Positions 16,796 through 25,392 are shown, counted from the stretch's first letter. The stretch is 43,689 nt of DNA from Nitrospira sp. (GCA_005116885.1 SWDP01000006.1:51377-95065); one strand, 5' to 3'. Translations and numbers: made by a program. Notes: generated by a model from the letters alone, not told the origin.

Positions 16796-17219
16796 GGAGA
16801 AGACTGGGTGATCGCTCGTGGTGGAGACGCTACGAGAGGAAAGTCCGGACTTCAAGGGCAGGGCGCTGGGTAATTCCCAGGCGGAGCGATCCGACACCAG
16901 CACCACAGAAAACAGACCGCCGATGGCCAAGGTGACGGGATTCCAATTCGGTCACCTTGGCTCAGGTAAGGGTGAAACGGTGGGGTAAGAGCCCACCGCG
17001 GTGGTGGCGACATCACCGGCACGGTAAGCGTTGCCCGATGCAAGGCCAAATAGGAAGACATCTGTCGGTTTTCTTCGGAGAGCCGGCGACCGGCTGGCCC
17101 GGCCGAGGTCTTCGGGTAGGTCGCTTGAGGTTCGAGGTAACTCGAATCCCAGAGAAATGATCACCTCTGCTTGGGAGCATATCCCAGGCAAGACAGAATC
17201 CGGCTTATCGGTCTTCTCC
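16796..17219 (+). ncRNA. rnpB: RNase P RNA (bacterial class A)
   Basis: This is the catalytic RNA that matures the 5' ends of tRNAs. Universally conserved blocks are present in order: GAGGAAAGTCCGGAC near 16837, ACAGAAAACAGACCGCC near 16906, GGTAAGGGTGAAACGGTG near 16965, AGAGAAATGATCACC near 17152, and the 3' ACAGAATCCGGCTTAT near 17193. The ends are set by the P1 helix: GGAGAAGAC at 16796-16804 pairs with GTCTTCTCC at 17211-17219. The last 59 bases overlap, antisense, the 3' end of a glutaredoxin-like gene. Confidence 0.96.
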
Positions 17220-17469
17220 ACCGCGCTTTTTTTATAGCTCGTCGCAGCTCTCCTTCCGTCACATGTCCTGAGAAATACTCGATGTCGTCGAGCAGGACCA
17301 CAGGAACCAGTGCCCCATAGCGCTCCAACAGATCTGTATCGCCTTCGATAGATCGCTTCTTTGTGTCGATGTGGAGCTCTCGCTGTAGGCGCACAGCCAT
17401 TCGGTAGACGATATCGCAAAGATGGCAGTCTTTACGAGACAAGATGATCACGCGGATAGGGTTGCTCAT
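17161..17469 (-). CDS. Glutaredoxin-like protein (DUF836 type)
   Basis: The 102-residue protein starts with a thioredoxin-fold strand and a CxxC pair (SRKDCHLC, Cys15 and Cys18), continues with an Asp/Arg-rich strand (IDTKKRSIEGDTDLLERYGALVPVVLLDD, including the cis-Pro VPVV) and a short FSGHVTEGELRRAI helix. This is the DUF836/glutaredoxin-like pattern; a thiol redox role is inferred. The last 19 codons lie antisense to the 3' end of rnpB, so the basic tail after the fold is dictated by the RNA gene. An IS1595-type transposon sits about 100 bases upstream. Confidence 0.82.
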   Translation of the reverse strand: MSNPIRVIILSRKDCHLCDIVYRMAVRLQRELHIDTKKRSIEGDTDLLERYGALVPVVLLDDIEYFSGHVTEGELRRAIKKARWRRPISRILSCLGYAPKQR

Positions 17470-17560
17470 AGTTGAGGCGCGATCCGAACCATTGCGTGGA
17501 GTGTGGAAAATATCATGTAGAGAGGTACGCTGTCAGAGAAGAAGGTTCCCCGACCAACCC

Positions 17561-17568
17561 CCTGCTAT
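17561..17568. repeat. Target-site duplication, left copy (CCTGCTAT)
   Basis: CCTGCTAT directly abuts the left end of the transposon and is repeated exactly at 20219-20226. Eight bases is the usual duplication length for the IS1595 family. Confidence 0.92.
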
Positions 17569-17590
17569 GGCATTAATATACTTGACTCAC
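17569..17590 (+). repeat. Left terminal inverted repeat of the IS1595-type element
   Basis: These 22 bases are the exact reverse complement of 20197-20218. The match stops at the next inward base. Confidence 0.95.
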
Positions 17591-17632
17591 AGTACCCCAA
17601 ACCGGTGGATAAGTGCAAGTGGGCAGACAGGA

Positions 17633-17923
17633 TTATTGGCGTGGATTGGAGGAAATAGGAGCGGGCAGATCGAATTCGAGCTGAGCGTTCCATTGTTGCT
17701 CAGCATTACTCTTAGCAAGATCATCGATGGTTCGCAGAAGGTCGGACATAAGCTTATGATCACGAGAATTGGGATCGATCCACGGTGTATGACAATGCGG
17801 ACATTCGCGTGGAATATTCCACGGTGATGCTGGGGGAAGACTGACGGACGATCTGCATTTACACACAAGCCTCACTGCCGCGACATCCTTAAAATCGGCG
17901 ATGAATCGTTGGGTGATGGTCAT
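17633..17923 (-). CDS. Small zinc-ribbon protein, transposon cargo
   Basis: I do not recognise a named family. The 96-residue protein has a Cys pattern of a small zinc ribbon: CKC at residues about 21-23 and CPHC about 20 residues later, within VRLVCKCRSS...IPRECPHCHTPW. A helical segment (LMSDLLRTIDDLAKSNAEQQW) and a final strand FDLPAP follow. No strong ribosome site precedes the ATG at 17923, but it overlaps the stop of the 59-residue gene (ATGA), which explains translation by coupling. It is the third gene of a minus-strand cargo operon inside the transposon. Confidence 0.7.
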   Translation of the reverse strand: MTITQRFIADFKDVAAVRLVCKCRSSVSLPPASPWNIPRECPHCHTPWIDPNSRDHKLMSDLLRTIDDLAKSNAEQQWNAQLEFDLPAPISSNPRQ

Positions 17924-18099
17924 TCGGCTTCGGCTTTGTTAGGCTTGGAAACCGGATGGCGTTTCCCGTTCCGCCTTGTCAGGCAGATAGTCGTGACGAC
18001 CCCGCGTTCATCCGTCGAGCTTACGCATTCACAATCCAAACCGTCTCCCCCTCCCTCATAGGGCTGTCCATTGGATTCACGAAGAAAAGTCGTCAACAT
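17920..18099 (-). CDS. 59-residue hypothetical protein, transposon cargo
   Basis: This short gene lies exactly between its neighbours: its ATG at 18097-18099 shares bases with the TAA of the 48-residue gene (TAATG) and its TGA shares bases with the ATG of the zinc-ribbon gene (ATGA). The protein has a Gly-rich loop (YEGGGDG), a CEC pair, a likely beta hairpin (ERGVVTTICLTRRNGKRH) and a polar tail ending KAEAE. I do not recognise it. Overlaps on both sides are the main evidence that it is translated; conservation has not been checked. Confidence 0.6.
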   Translation of the reverse strand: MLTTFLRESNGQPYEGGGDGLDCECVSSTDERGVVTTICLTRRNGKRHPVSKPNKAEAE

Positions 18100-18245
18100 T
18101 ATTTCTTTCTCGTTTTCTTGTGCGTTTTGGGCAGTGAGGACTTCGGAACCGTGAGGGCGACTGACATCGCGGCCTTGAACCGCTCGAACGGCGTTTGATT
18201 CGTCTGAGCGGTTGAGGTAGGTTGCTGCGCTGGTTGTTTTGACAT
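18099..18245 (-). CDS. 48-residue basic-tailed hypothetical protein, transposon cargo
   Basis: The first gene of the minus-strand cargo operon. The protein opens with a Gln/Thr-rich stretch, then a helix FERFKAAMSVALTVPKSSL and a strongly basic tail (HKKTRKK). The 'FxRFKxAMxxxLxVPKSxL' pattern occurs in many small uncharacterised bacterial proteins encoded beside toxin-like genes; this recollection is not a verified match. GGAGG lies about 10 bases before ATG 18245; an in-frame upstream start at 18308 lies within the palindromic control region and is less likely. Confidence 0.65.
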   Translation of the reverse strand: MSKQPAQQPTSTAQTNQTPFERFKAAMSVALTVPKSSLPKTHKKTRKK

Positions 18246-18287
18246 TCCTTCGATTCCTCCAGCTGTCTCCTGGCAGAGACGGCTACA

Positions 18288-18306
18288 GGTAAGGTGCGAC
18301 CTTACC
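18288..18306. promoter_or_regulatory. Palindrome in the divergent cargo intergenic region
   Basis: GGTAAGGT at 18288-18295 and ACCTTACC at 18299-18306 form a perfect inverted repeat around GCG. It lies in the 76-base gap between the small-gene operon (leftward) and the DUF3800 gene (rightward). The position suits an operator controlling both directions; as RNA it would form an 8-bp hairpin in the leader. No T-run follows, so a terminator is unlikely. Confidence 0.55.
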
Positions 18307-18411
18307 ACAAATCGAGGGATTATGTCGAACGGAGCAGTTTCTTCAATCGCTCAGATAGACTCGATGGTATTCGGGCTATCAGAGATTAATCGTAAACGAT
18401 GGCGGCTATGT

Positions 18412-19161
18412 ATGTTGCAGTGCGCTACTGATGATAGCGGGAGCGATAATCAGGGTGACAGCCGTGTATTTGTTTTGGCTGGATACGTGTCAGATGAAGA
18501 TCGGTGGAAGGAGTTTTCTAAAGAGTGGTCAACTGCTCTTAATGGTGAGAATCGATCACTAGCGTATTTCAAAATGGTTGAGGCTAATTCACAAAGAGAA
18601 CAGTTCTATGGCTGGCCCGATTCCGAACGTGATTCAAAGCTCGTTGAGCTTGATAAGATAGTTCAAAAATATGCTCTGTTTGACATAAGAGCCGTCTTGC
18701 GGTGGAAGGATTATGAGGAAGTGCAAAGCAAGTACCAGCAATATCCTGTATCACCCTACGAACTACTGTTCAATCGGGTGATGATCGACGCAATCATTGG
18801 CGTGAAAAACTACGGAATCAATGACGTTATTGATTTTTATTTTGATGACCAGAATGAAGTAGGGGATGCCGCACTCAAGGAATTCCGTCGTCAACAATCG
18901 ACATTACCGCCGAGTCTATTGCGATATGTTGCCGGACCACCAAATTTTAAAGACGAAAAGAAGGTGTTGCCATTACAAGCCGCCGACCTGCTTGCATGGC
19001 AGGTGCGCCGTGCGATTTATGAAGAGGAATACCCCGATCGACGTAAGCCACGCCAAAGTATGCAGTGTCTGGAAATCGTCCCGTCACGTCAATGCAATCT
19101 TGATAAGCAATGGTTGGAGGATTTCTACGAATCTATTAGACTGTGGATGAGTGAGGCTTAG
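18412..19161 (+). CDS. DUF3800 domain protein, transposon cargo
   Basis: The protein matches DUF3800: an N-terminal acidic-Ser-Gly motif (TDDSGSDNQG) followed by RVFVLAGYV, a middle strand with adjacent acids (VIDFYFDDQNE) and the C-terminal LPLQAADLLAWQVRR. The conserved acids suggest an RNase H-like, possibly metal-dependent nuclease; the family has no proven general function. ATG 18412 puts the DDSG motif about 7 residues from the start, as in relatives; ATG 18322 is in frame with GAGGG upstream and would add 30 residues. Base composition is visibly more AT-rich than the flanking chromosome. It diverges from the three small cargo genes. Confidence 0.85.
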   Translation: MLQCATDDSGSDNQGDSRVFVLAGYVSDEDRWKEFSKEWSTALNGENRSLAYFKMVEANSQREQFYGWPDSERDSKLVELDKIVQKYALFDIRAVLRWKDYEEVQSKYQQYPVSPYELLFNRVMIDAIIGVKNYGINDVIDFYFDDQNEVGDAALKEFRRQQSTLPPSLLRYVAGPPNFKDEKKVLPLQAADLLAWQVRRAIYEEEYPDRRKPRQSMQCLEIVPSRQCNLDKQWLEDFYESIRLWMSEA

Positions 19162-19217
19162 GGCCCCGCTTTCGTTTTCCTCTCCCCTGCCGTCTGTAAT
19201 CATCAGGCTTCCCACCC

Positions 19218-20153
19218 TTAGATCTTCGTTTGTCCGATCAGGTCTTTATACTCCACGCGCTTCCCTTGGATCGAGGAAAGCGCCGATATAAAGCGACCCT
19301 GATCGTTGCTCTTGCGGGTATTGAACCGGAATGATTGCTCATCGAGATAGCGGAACAAGTGGAACGGTTCGACGCTCACATAGGTGCCCTTGATTCCACG
19401 CTTCAATAAGCTCCAGACGTTCTCAATACCGTTGGTGTGGACGTTTCCTCTCACATATTCCTGAGCATGGTTGATGACGTGATGAGCATACTCTTGGCCG
19501 ACGCGAGTATAGGAAGCCAGTTGGTCAGTGTAGAGGGTCGATCCTGGCTCAACATTGGCCCTGATTTCACGAGCGAGTACCTTGGCTGACGCGACGTTCA
19601 GCACCTTGGTTCGCACCTCTCCATCTCGCTCTAACATGCCCATGACCACGGCCTTTCGGAAGTAGCCTTCTGCCTTCAACGCCTTTTGTTTTTTGTCCTT
19701 ATGCATATTCCTCGCTTTTCCACCGATATAAGTTTCATCCGCTTCCACTTCGCCAGTCAGTTTTCTGTCGAGTGATCCATTCTGCAACACGAGGCGGATC
19801 CGATGCATCATGAACCACGCAGTTTTCTGAGTGACGCCGAGGCTCCGATGAATTTCATACGAACTGATGCCATTCTTGGCGTTGACCATCATCCACATGG
19901 CACACATCCACTTATCGAGCTTGATGGCGCTATCCTCGAAAATAGTGCCCACCTTCACACTGTATTGCTTCTGACAGCTCTTGCAGGCCCATATAGAACG
20001 GGTCTTGATGAAGCGATGTTCTAAAGATTGACAGCGCGGACAGACCGGACCTTGCGGCCAGCGTAGCGCAATGACGAAATCAAAGGTCCGTTGCGGATCA
20101 GAGAAATACTTGATAGCTTCCTGAAGAGTGGTCGGTAACTTGTGCTCGCTCAT
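19218..20153 (-). CDS. IS1595-family transposase
   Basis: The 311-residue protein has an N-terminal zinc ribbon (CPRC at about residues 35-38 and CKSC about 20 further on), a helix-turn-helix-like region (SSYEIHRSLGVTQKTAWFMMHRIR) and an ISXO2-type DDE domain. The catalytic candidates are the Asp in GEVEADETYIGGK, the Asp in LYTDQLASY and the Glu/Asn in HTNGIENVWSLLKRGIKG. The frame is intact, so the element may be active. ATG 20153 is about 45 bases from the right terminal repeat, where the transposase promoter must lie. Confidence 0.95.
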   Translation of the reverse strand: MSEHKLPTTLQEAIKYFSDPQRTFDFVIALRWPQGPVCPRCQSLEHRFIKTRSIWACKSCQKQYSVKVGTIFEDSAIKLDKWMCAMWMMVNAKNGISSYEIHRSLGVTQKTAWFMMHRIRLVLQNGSLDRKLTGEVEADETYIGGKARNMHKDKKQKALKAEGYFRKAVVMGMLERDGEVRTKVLNVASAKVLAREIRANVEPGSTLYTDQLASYTRVGQEYAHHVINHAQEYVRGNVHTNGIENVWSLLKRGIKGTYVSVEPFHLFRYLDEQSFRFNTRKSNDQGRFISALSSIQGKRVEYKDLIGQTKI

Positions 20154-20196
20154 GGCGTCCTCCGTGTGTTGAACGGAATATACGCCAATCAGACTA

Positions 20197-20218
20197 GTGA
20201 GTCAAGTATATTAATGCC
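20197..20218 (-). repeat. Right terminal inverted repeat of the IS1595-type element
   Basis: Exact reverse complement of 17569-17590. It is followed directly by the second copy of CCTGCTAT. Confidence 0.95.
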
Positions 20219-20226
20219 CCTGCTAT
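20219..20226. repeat. Target-site duplication, right copy (CCTGCTAT)
   Basis: Identical to 17561-17568. It ends 3 bases before the -35 box of the ilvB promoter. Confidence 0.92.
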
Positions 20227-20229
20227 CTA

Positions 20230-20259
20230 TTGACGCGTAGAAACACGTGGTGATAGGAT
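20230..20259 (+). promoter_or_regulatory. ilvB promoter, extended -10
   Basis: TTGACG at 20230-20235 and TAGGAT at 20254-20259 are separated by 18 bases, with TG at 20251-20252 giving an extended -10. The predicted start is near 20266, leaving a leader of about 140 bases before ilvB. The transposon's right end is only 11 bases upstream of the -35. Confidence 0.6.
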
Positions 20260-20287
20260 CAGCTATATTTATCCCTGATTTTTCAGA

Positions 20288-20413
20288 ATGTTCCGATCAG
20301 TCGTGGCTGTCGTGCCCCGTCTAAGTGTTGACGAGCTGCCGAGAATCCTATTTTTCGTGCTGACTCCTCTGTCTAGTGCCTCACTAGCGGTAAGGAGGGA
20401 GGTTCTGTCATGA
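20288..20413 (+). CDS. Candidate Val/Leu-rich leader peptide of the ilv operon
   Basis: An open frame of 41 codons starts at ATG 20288 and ends in TGA at 20411-20413, overlapping the ilvB ATG at 20410 (ATGA). Eight Val, seven Leu and one Ile make up about 39% of the peptide, including VVAVV near its start, and three of the Leu codons are CTA, which looks rare in neighbouring genes. A hairpin (CTAGTG-CCT-CACTAG, 20373-20387) lies within it. The ribosome site is weak. A role in attenuation or translational coupling by branched-chain amino acid supply is inferred; a chance frame of this length remains possible. Confidence 0.35.
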   Translation: MFRSVVAVVPRLSVDELPRILFFVLTPLSSASLAVRREVLS

Positions 20414-22185
20414 AGCTCACAGGTGCTGAAATCCTGATCGAATGTCTCAAACGGGAAGGCGTCAAGACAATTTTTGCGCTTCCTGGTGGTGTCGTTCTGA
20501 AGATTTTCGACATGCTTCATCAGCAGAAAGACATTGAAGTGGTGCTGACACGCCATGAGCAGGGTGCGGGCCATATGGCGGAAGGCTATGCCAAGGCGAC
20601 CGGAAAAGCCGGAGTCTGTCTTGTGACTTCCGGGCCGGGTATGACGAACGTGATTACAGCGTTAGCGGATGCGTACATGGACTCCGTGCCGTTGGTGTGT
20701 TTTAGCGGGCAAGTTCCCACCAGCCTGATTGGAAATGATGCGTTCCAGGAAGCGGACAACATGGGATTGAGTCGACCCTGCACTAAATATAACTTCCTGG
20801 TGAAAGATGTGAAGGATCTGGCGGTCACGATCAAAGAAGCATTCTACATTGCGACGACGGGGCGTCCAGGCCCGGTGCTGGTGGATATTCCGAAAGACGT
20901 ATCCATGGATAAGGCGGAATTTGTCTATCCGAGTTCCATCGCTATCCGGAGCTACAATCCAGTGTATGAAGGGAATAAGTGGCAGATCAAGCAAGCGGCC
21001 GAGGCCATGACGAAGGCCAGGAAACCGGTGTTGTATGTCGGCGGCGGTGTCATCTTCTCTGGTGCGTCGCAAGAGTTGATGGAGTTGGCTGAACTGACCC
21101 ATATGCCGGTCGACATGACGTTGATGGGGCTTGGGGCGTTCCCTGGCGAGCATCCCCAATCCATGGGCATGCTGGGCATGCACGGCACCTATTGGGCGAA
21201 TATGGTCATGCATTATTCCGATCTTGTCGTGGCCATCGGAGCACGGTTTGACGATCGTGTGACCGGAAAGGTGTCAGAGTTTTGCCCGCATGCCAAGGTG
21301 ATTCATATCGATATCGATCCGACTTCGATTCGCAAAAATGTCAATGTCGACATTCCAATCGTGGGCGATTGCAAGATGGTGCTCCGTGAGTTGATTCAAA
21401 TTCTTCGTGCCACGGTGAACGGCGATCAACGGGAGTTGCGCAAGCCCTGGTGGGATCAGATCCGCGAATGGCAACAGGCGAACCCGCTTGCGTATCAACA
21501 AGAAGCGGATGGGCCGATCAAGCCGCAGCATGTTATTCAGCGACTGTATGAACTCACGAAGGATCGGGATCCGATTGTATCGACCGATGTCGGGCAACAC
21601 CAGATGTGGGCTGCCCAATATTTTAAGTTGGCGAAGCCAAATCGCTGGTTAACCTCGGGGGGGCTTGGGACCATGGGGTTCGGTTTCCCTGCTGCGATGG
21701 GGGCACAGGCGGCGTTCCCGGGCCGGCTGGTTCTCTGCATTGCCGGAGACGGCAGTATCCAAATGAATATGCAAGAAATGGCAACAGCGGTGGTGCATAA
21801 GTTGCCGGTCAAGATCATTATTCTGAATAACCGATTCCATGGGATGGTCCGGCAGTGGCAGGATCTCTTCTATGAAGGTCGGTATGCCTCGAGCGATTTG
21901 GAGACGACGCCGGACTTTGTCAAGTTGGCAGAGGCGTATGGAGCAGTCGGGCTCAGGGCCAGCAAGCCGTCTGAGATTGATGCCGTTCTCAAGGAAGCGA
22001 TCGCAGTGAACAAGCCGGTTATCGTCGATGTGCCGACGTATCGATATGAAAACGTGTATCCGATGATTCCCGCTGGCGGCTGCAACCATGAAATGATTTT
22101 GGAAGATCCGCCGGCCTTGAGAAATAAGCAGTCTGGAGCGGGGCAGGTGGCTCCGAAGGATTCGGACACGATCCTCACGGCCTAA
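20410..22185 (+). CDS. ilvB: Acetolactate synthase large subunit
   Basis: IlvB is the catalytic subunit of acetohydroxyacid synthase, the first shared step of valine, leucine and isoleucine synthesis. The 591-residue protein begins [27 protein letters not shown], has the catalytic Glu in the [15 protein letters not shown] segment, and the thiamine-diphosphate motif [29 protein letters not shown]. It is full length, with N-terminal TPP-PYR, central FAD-binding and C-terminal TPP-PP domains. AAGGAGG precedes ATG 20410. It is followed after 28 bases by the regulatory subunit ilvN and then ilvC. Confidence 0.97.
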   Translation: MKLTGAEILIECLKREGVKTIFALPGGVVLKIFDMLHQQKDIEVVLTRHEQGAGHMAEGYAKATGKAGVCLVTSGPGMTNVITALADAYMDSVPLVCFSGQVPTSLIGNDAFQEADNMGLSRPCTKYNFLVKDVKDLAVTIKEAFYIATTGRPGPVLVDIPKDVSMDKAEFVYPSSIAIRSYNPVYEGNKWQIKQAAEAMTKARKPVLYVGGGVIFSGASQELMELAELTHMPVDMTLMGLGAFPGEHPQSMGMLGMHGTYWANMVMHYSDLVVAIGARFDDRVTGKVSEFCPHAKVIHIDIDPTSIRKNVNVDIPIVGDCKMVLRELIQILRATVNGDQRELRKPWWDQIREWQQANPLAYQQEADGPIKPQHVIQRLYELTKDRDPIVSTDVGQHQMWAAQYFKLAKPNRWLTSGGLGTMGFGFPAAMGAQAAFPGRLVLCIAGDGSIQMNMQEMATAVVHKLPVKIIILNNRFHGMVRQWQDLFYEGRYASSDLETTPDFVKLAEAYGAVGLRASKPSEIDAVLKEAIAVNKPVIVDVPTYRYENVYPMIPAGGCNHEMILEDPPALRNKQSGAGQVAPKDSDTILTA

Positions 22186-22213
22186 TCATCGGTGTCGGGA
22201 GTACAAATTGGGT

Positions 22214-22732
22214 ATGGAACATATTATCTCGGTGACAGTCGAGAATAAGTTTGGTTCTCTGTCTCGCATCGCTGGCTTGTTCAGCGGACGCGGATTCAAC
22301 ATCGAAAGCCTCTCAGTCGCGCCAACGCTTGATCCGTCTATGTCGCAGATGACTATTGTGACATCCGGTGACGAACGGATCATCGAGCAGATTGTGAAAC
22401 AGCTCAATAAACTCATCGATGTCATTAAGGTCGTGGATTTGAACGAGAGCGATTTTGTCTCGCGGGAGACGGCGCTCATCAAGGTGCATACGCGGCCAGA
22501 GGACCGGGCGGAAGCGTTGAGAATCGCTGATATTTTTCGCGCGAATGTGATCGATTCTACGCCGGCGACGTACACGATTGAAGTGACCGGGGACCCGCGA
22601 AAGATCGGAGCCATCATCAACTTGCTGCAGCCGCTGGGGATTAAAGAACTCACACGTACCGGACGGGTTGCGGTTGCCCGTGAGTTGATTCGGTCGACGG
22701 ATGTGCCGGCGAAAAAGATTGCCCGTGAATAG
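22214..22732 (+). CDS. ilvN: Acetolactate synthase small (regulatory) subunit
   Basis: IlvN binds IlvB and confers feedback inhibition by valine. The protein of about 172 residues has the N-terminal ACT domain ([33 protein letters not shown]) and the C-terminal ALS_ss_C domain with RADIFRANV-like [27 protein letters not shown] 22214 matches the usual M-x-HxISV start; TTG 22208 is in frame and better spaced from GGGAG at 22197-22201, so the true start could be two codons earlier. The gene lies between ilvB and ilvC in the same operon. Confidence 0.96.
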   Translation: MEHIISVTVENKFGSLSRIAGLFSGRGFNIESLSVAPTLDPSMSQMTIVTSGDERIIEQIVKQLNKLIDVIKVVDLNESDFVSRETALIKVHTRPEDRAEALRIADIFRANVIDSTPATYTIEVTGDPRKIGAIINLLQPLGIKELTRTGRVAVARELIRSTDVPAKKIARE

Positions 22733-22769
22733 GCGTGACCTCGGACTCAATGCCCAATCGGTTTCTTGA

Positions 22770-23810
<1,041 letters not shown>

Positions 23811-23936
23811 CAGGAGGTTGAAGCCGACTTCCTCCGTCGATTCAATCGTATTAGCCGAGTTTCAGCGTGGCTAGGCTGGGCCGATGAGAATGATCGTCGG
23901 GTCGGACATCCTTCCTGAATAACCTGAGGCGACTCT

Positions 23937-24587
23937 GTGGCGGATCGTGCCGTCGGTATCCCGTTTGCCAAAGAGGGAATTCCCTTCATCGGGGCGGCTG
24001 TCGGCGTTACACTGCTGGCAGGATGGTTGGGCTGGATCATTGCGACGGTCGGAGCAGCGATCCTGACGCTCTTTGTCTCGTGGTTCTTTCGCAATCCATC
24101 CCGTGTGATTCCCCAGGGGCCACGTCTCGTTCTCGCCTCGGGCGACGGGAAAGTGATCGCTATTGAAGAGGAGTTCGAGTCCCGCTTCATCAAGGATCGT
24201 AGCATCAGGGTTAGCATCTTCTTGAACGTCTTCGATGTGCATATCAATCGGATTCCCTGTGAAGGGATTATTGAGGATGTGCAGTACCAACCAGGGTTGT
24301 TTCTGGTCGCGAGTAAGCCGGATGCGACGTTGAGAAATGAGCAAAATGCGCTCATGATTCGGACCGTAGAGGGTGCGAAAGTATTGTGTGTGCAGGTCGC
24401 CGGGTTGATTGCCAGACGGATCGTCTGTTGGGTGTCGCCAAAAGATCGGGCAGTGCTGGGTGAACGGTTCGGTTTGATTCGATTTGGCTCGAGGATGGAT
24501 ACGTTTCTTCCTCTCGGGACGTCTATAAAGGTTGCGGTCGGCGATCGAGTGAAAGGTGGGGAAACCATCTTGGGAGAACTCCCATGA
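23937..24587 (+). CDS. psd: Phosphatidylserine decarboxylase (short form)
   Basis: The enzyme makes phosphatidylethanolamine from phosphatidylserine. The 216-residue proenzyme has an N-terminal membrane segment (about residues 18-45), the FVSWFFRNPSRVIP and LASGDGKVIAIEE blocks, SIFLNVFDVHINRIP with the conserved His, and RFGSRMD near residue 185. The Gly-Ser in that motif is the self-cleavage site that yields the pyruvoyl group. The GTG start at 23937 follows GAGG about 10 bases upstream. The stop overlaps the pssA start (ATGA). Confidence 0.92.
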   Translation: MADRAVGIPFAKEGIPFIGAAVGVTLLAGWLGWIIATVGAAILTLFVSWFFRNPSRVIPQGPRLVLASGDGKVIAIEEEFESRFIKDRSIRVSIFLNVFDVHINRIPCEGIIEDVQYQPGLFLVASKPDATLRNEQNALMIRTVEGAKVLCVQVAGLIARRIVCWVSPKDRAVLGERFGLIRFGSRMDTFLPLGTSIKVAVGDRVKGGETILGELP

Positions 24588-25390
24588 AGACTGCCGGACT
24601 TCGCCAATCATTTGGAAGAGATGGGAAGCGGCGCAAAGCCGCCATGCATTTGATTCCCAATCTTTTCACGACGGGGAATCTGTTGTGCGGCGTGTTTTCA
24701 ATGCTGTCCGTGTTTAATGCGGACTACATGATTGCAGCAGTCGCCATTCTGGTGGCGATGATCTTCGATATACTTGATGGAAAATCTGCACGGTTGACGA
24801 ACAGCACCAGCCATTTTGGTTTTGAGTACGACTCGTTGTCCGATGTGGTGTCGTTCGGGGTCGCACCAGGCCTCTTGATTTATTCCTGGGCGCTGAGCGG
24901 GCAGGGTATGTTCGGTATGGCGGTGATGTTTGCGTATGTCGCGATGGGCGCGGTCCGGTTGGCCCGGTTTAATTCGACAACCTCTGTGCCGGACGGCAAG
25001 TACTTTACCGGGTTGGCGATTCCTGCAGCAGCTGGGGTAGTGGCGTCGCTCGTGATTTTTGATCACTATAGCCTCAGGATGGGGACGGAAGTGAAGCCAT
25101 TCCTTGTGTTGATTATTACGCTGACCTTGTCGTTCTTGATGGTGAGTACCCTCAAGTATCGAAGCTTTAAAGACATGAAGTTCCGTGGCGGTCGGCACAT
25201 TACCTATCTGGTGTGGGGCATTTTGACGCTCATGCTCTTAGCAGCCTGGCCCCAGGTAATGTTATTTGTTCTCTTTGCAGGGTACGCTCTCCTTGGACCG
25301 GCAGAACGGCTTGTCGGACTTTTTTCCAAAGTGGCTGGGAAGCGTCCATTGCCCAAGACCGAACAGCCAGTGAACGAATCGAAGGTGTAA
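24584..25390 (+). CDS. pssA: CDP-diacylglycerol-serine O-phosphatidyltransferase
   Basis: PssA condenses CDP-diacylglycerol with serine; its product is the substrate of the overlapping psd gene. The 268-residue integral membrane protein has the CDP-alcohol phosphotransferase signature DG(x2)AR(x8)G(x3)D(x3)D in DGKSARL...GFEYDSLSDVVSF, and about eight hydrophobic segments. Its start shares ATGA with psd. The T-box leader of leuA begins 2 bases after its stop, so the leuA transcript could come from read-through as well as from a promoter inside pssA. Confidence 0.94.
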   Translation: MKTAGLRQSFGRDGKRRKAAMHLIPNLFTTGNLLCGVFSMLSVFNADYMIAAVAILVAMIFDILDGKSARLTNSTSHFGFEYDSLSDVVSFGVAPGLLIYSWALSGQGMFGMAVMFAYVAMGAVRLARFNSTTSVPDGKYFTGLAIPAAAGVVASLVIFDHYSLRMGTEVKPFLVLIITLTLSFLMVSTLKYRSFKDMKFRGGRHITYLVWGILTLMLLAAWPQVMLFVLFAGYALLGPAERLVGLFSKVAGKRPLPKTEQPVNESKV

Positions 25391-25392
25391 TT

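Larger units (their letters stand above)
17569..20218. mobile_element. IS1595-family transposon with cargo, complete, 2650 bp
   Basis: Perfect 22-base terminal inverted repeats lie at 17569-17590 (starting GGCATTAATATAC) and 20197-20218, flanked by the 8-base duplication CCTGCTAT. The transposase gene (minus strand) is next to the right end. The left 1.6 kb is cargo: three overlapping small genes on the minus strand (48, 59 and 96 residues) and a DUF3800 gene on the plus strand. Simple IS1595 elements are about 1 kb, and cargo-bearing members are known. The intact ends, exact duplication and uninterrupted transposase suggest a recent insertion. It lies between the glutaredoxin-like gene and the ilvB promoter. 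Confidence 0.95.

Noticed and set aside
17956-18198. Plus-strand frame of 80 codons within the transposon cargo
   Set aside because: It is antisense to the 48- and 59-codon genes, which have matching stop-start overlaps; it has no ribosome site.
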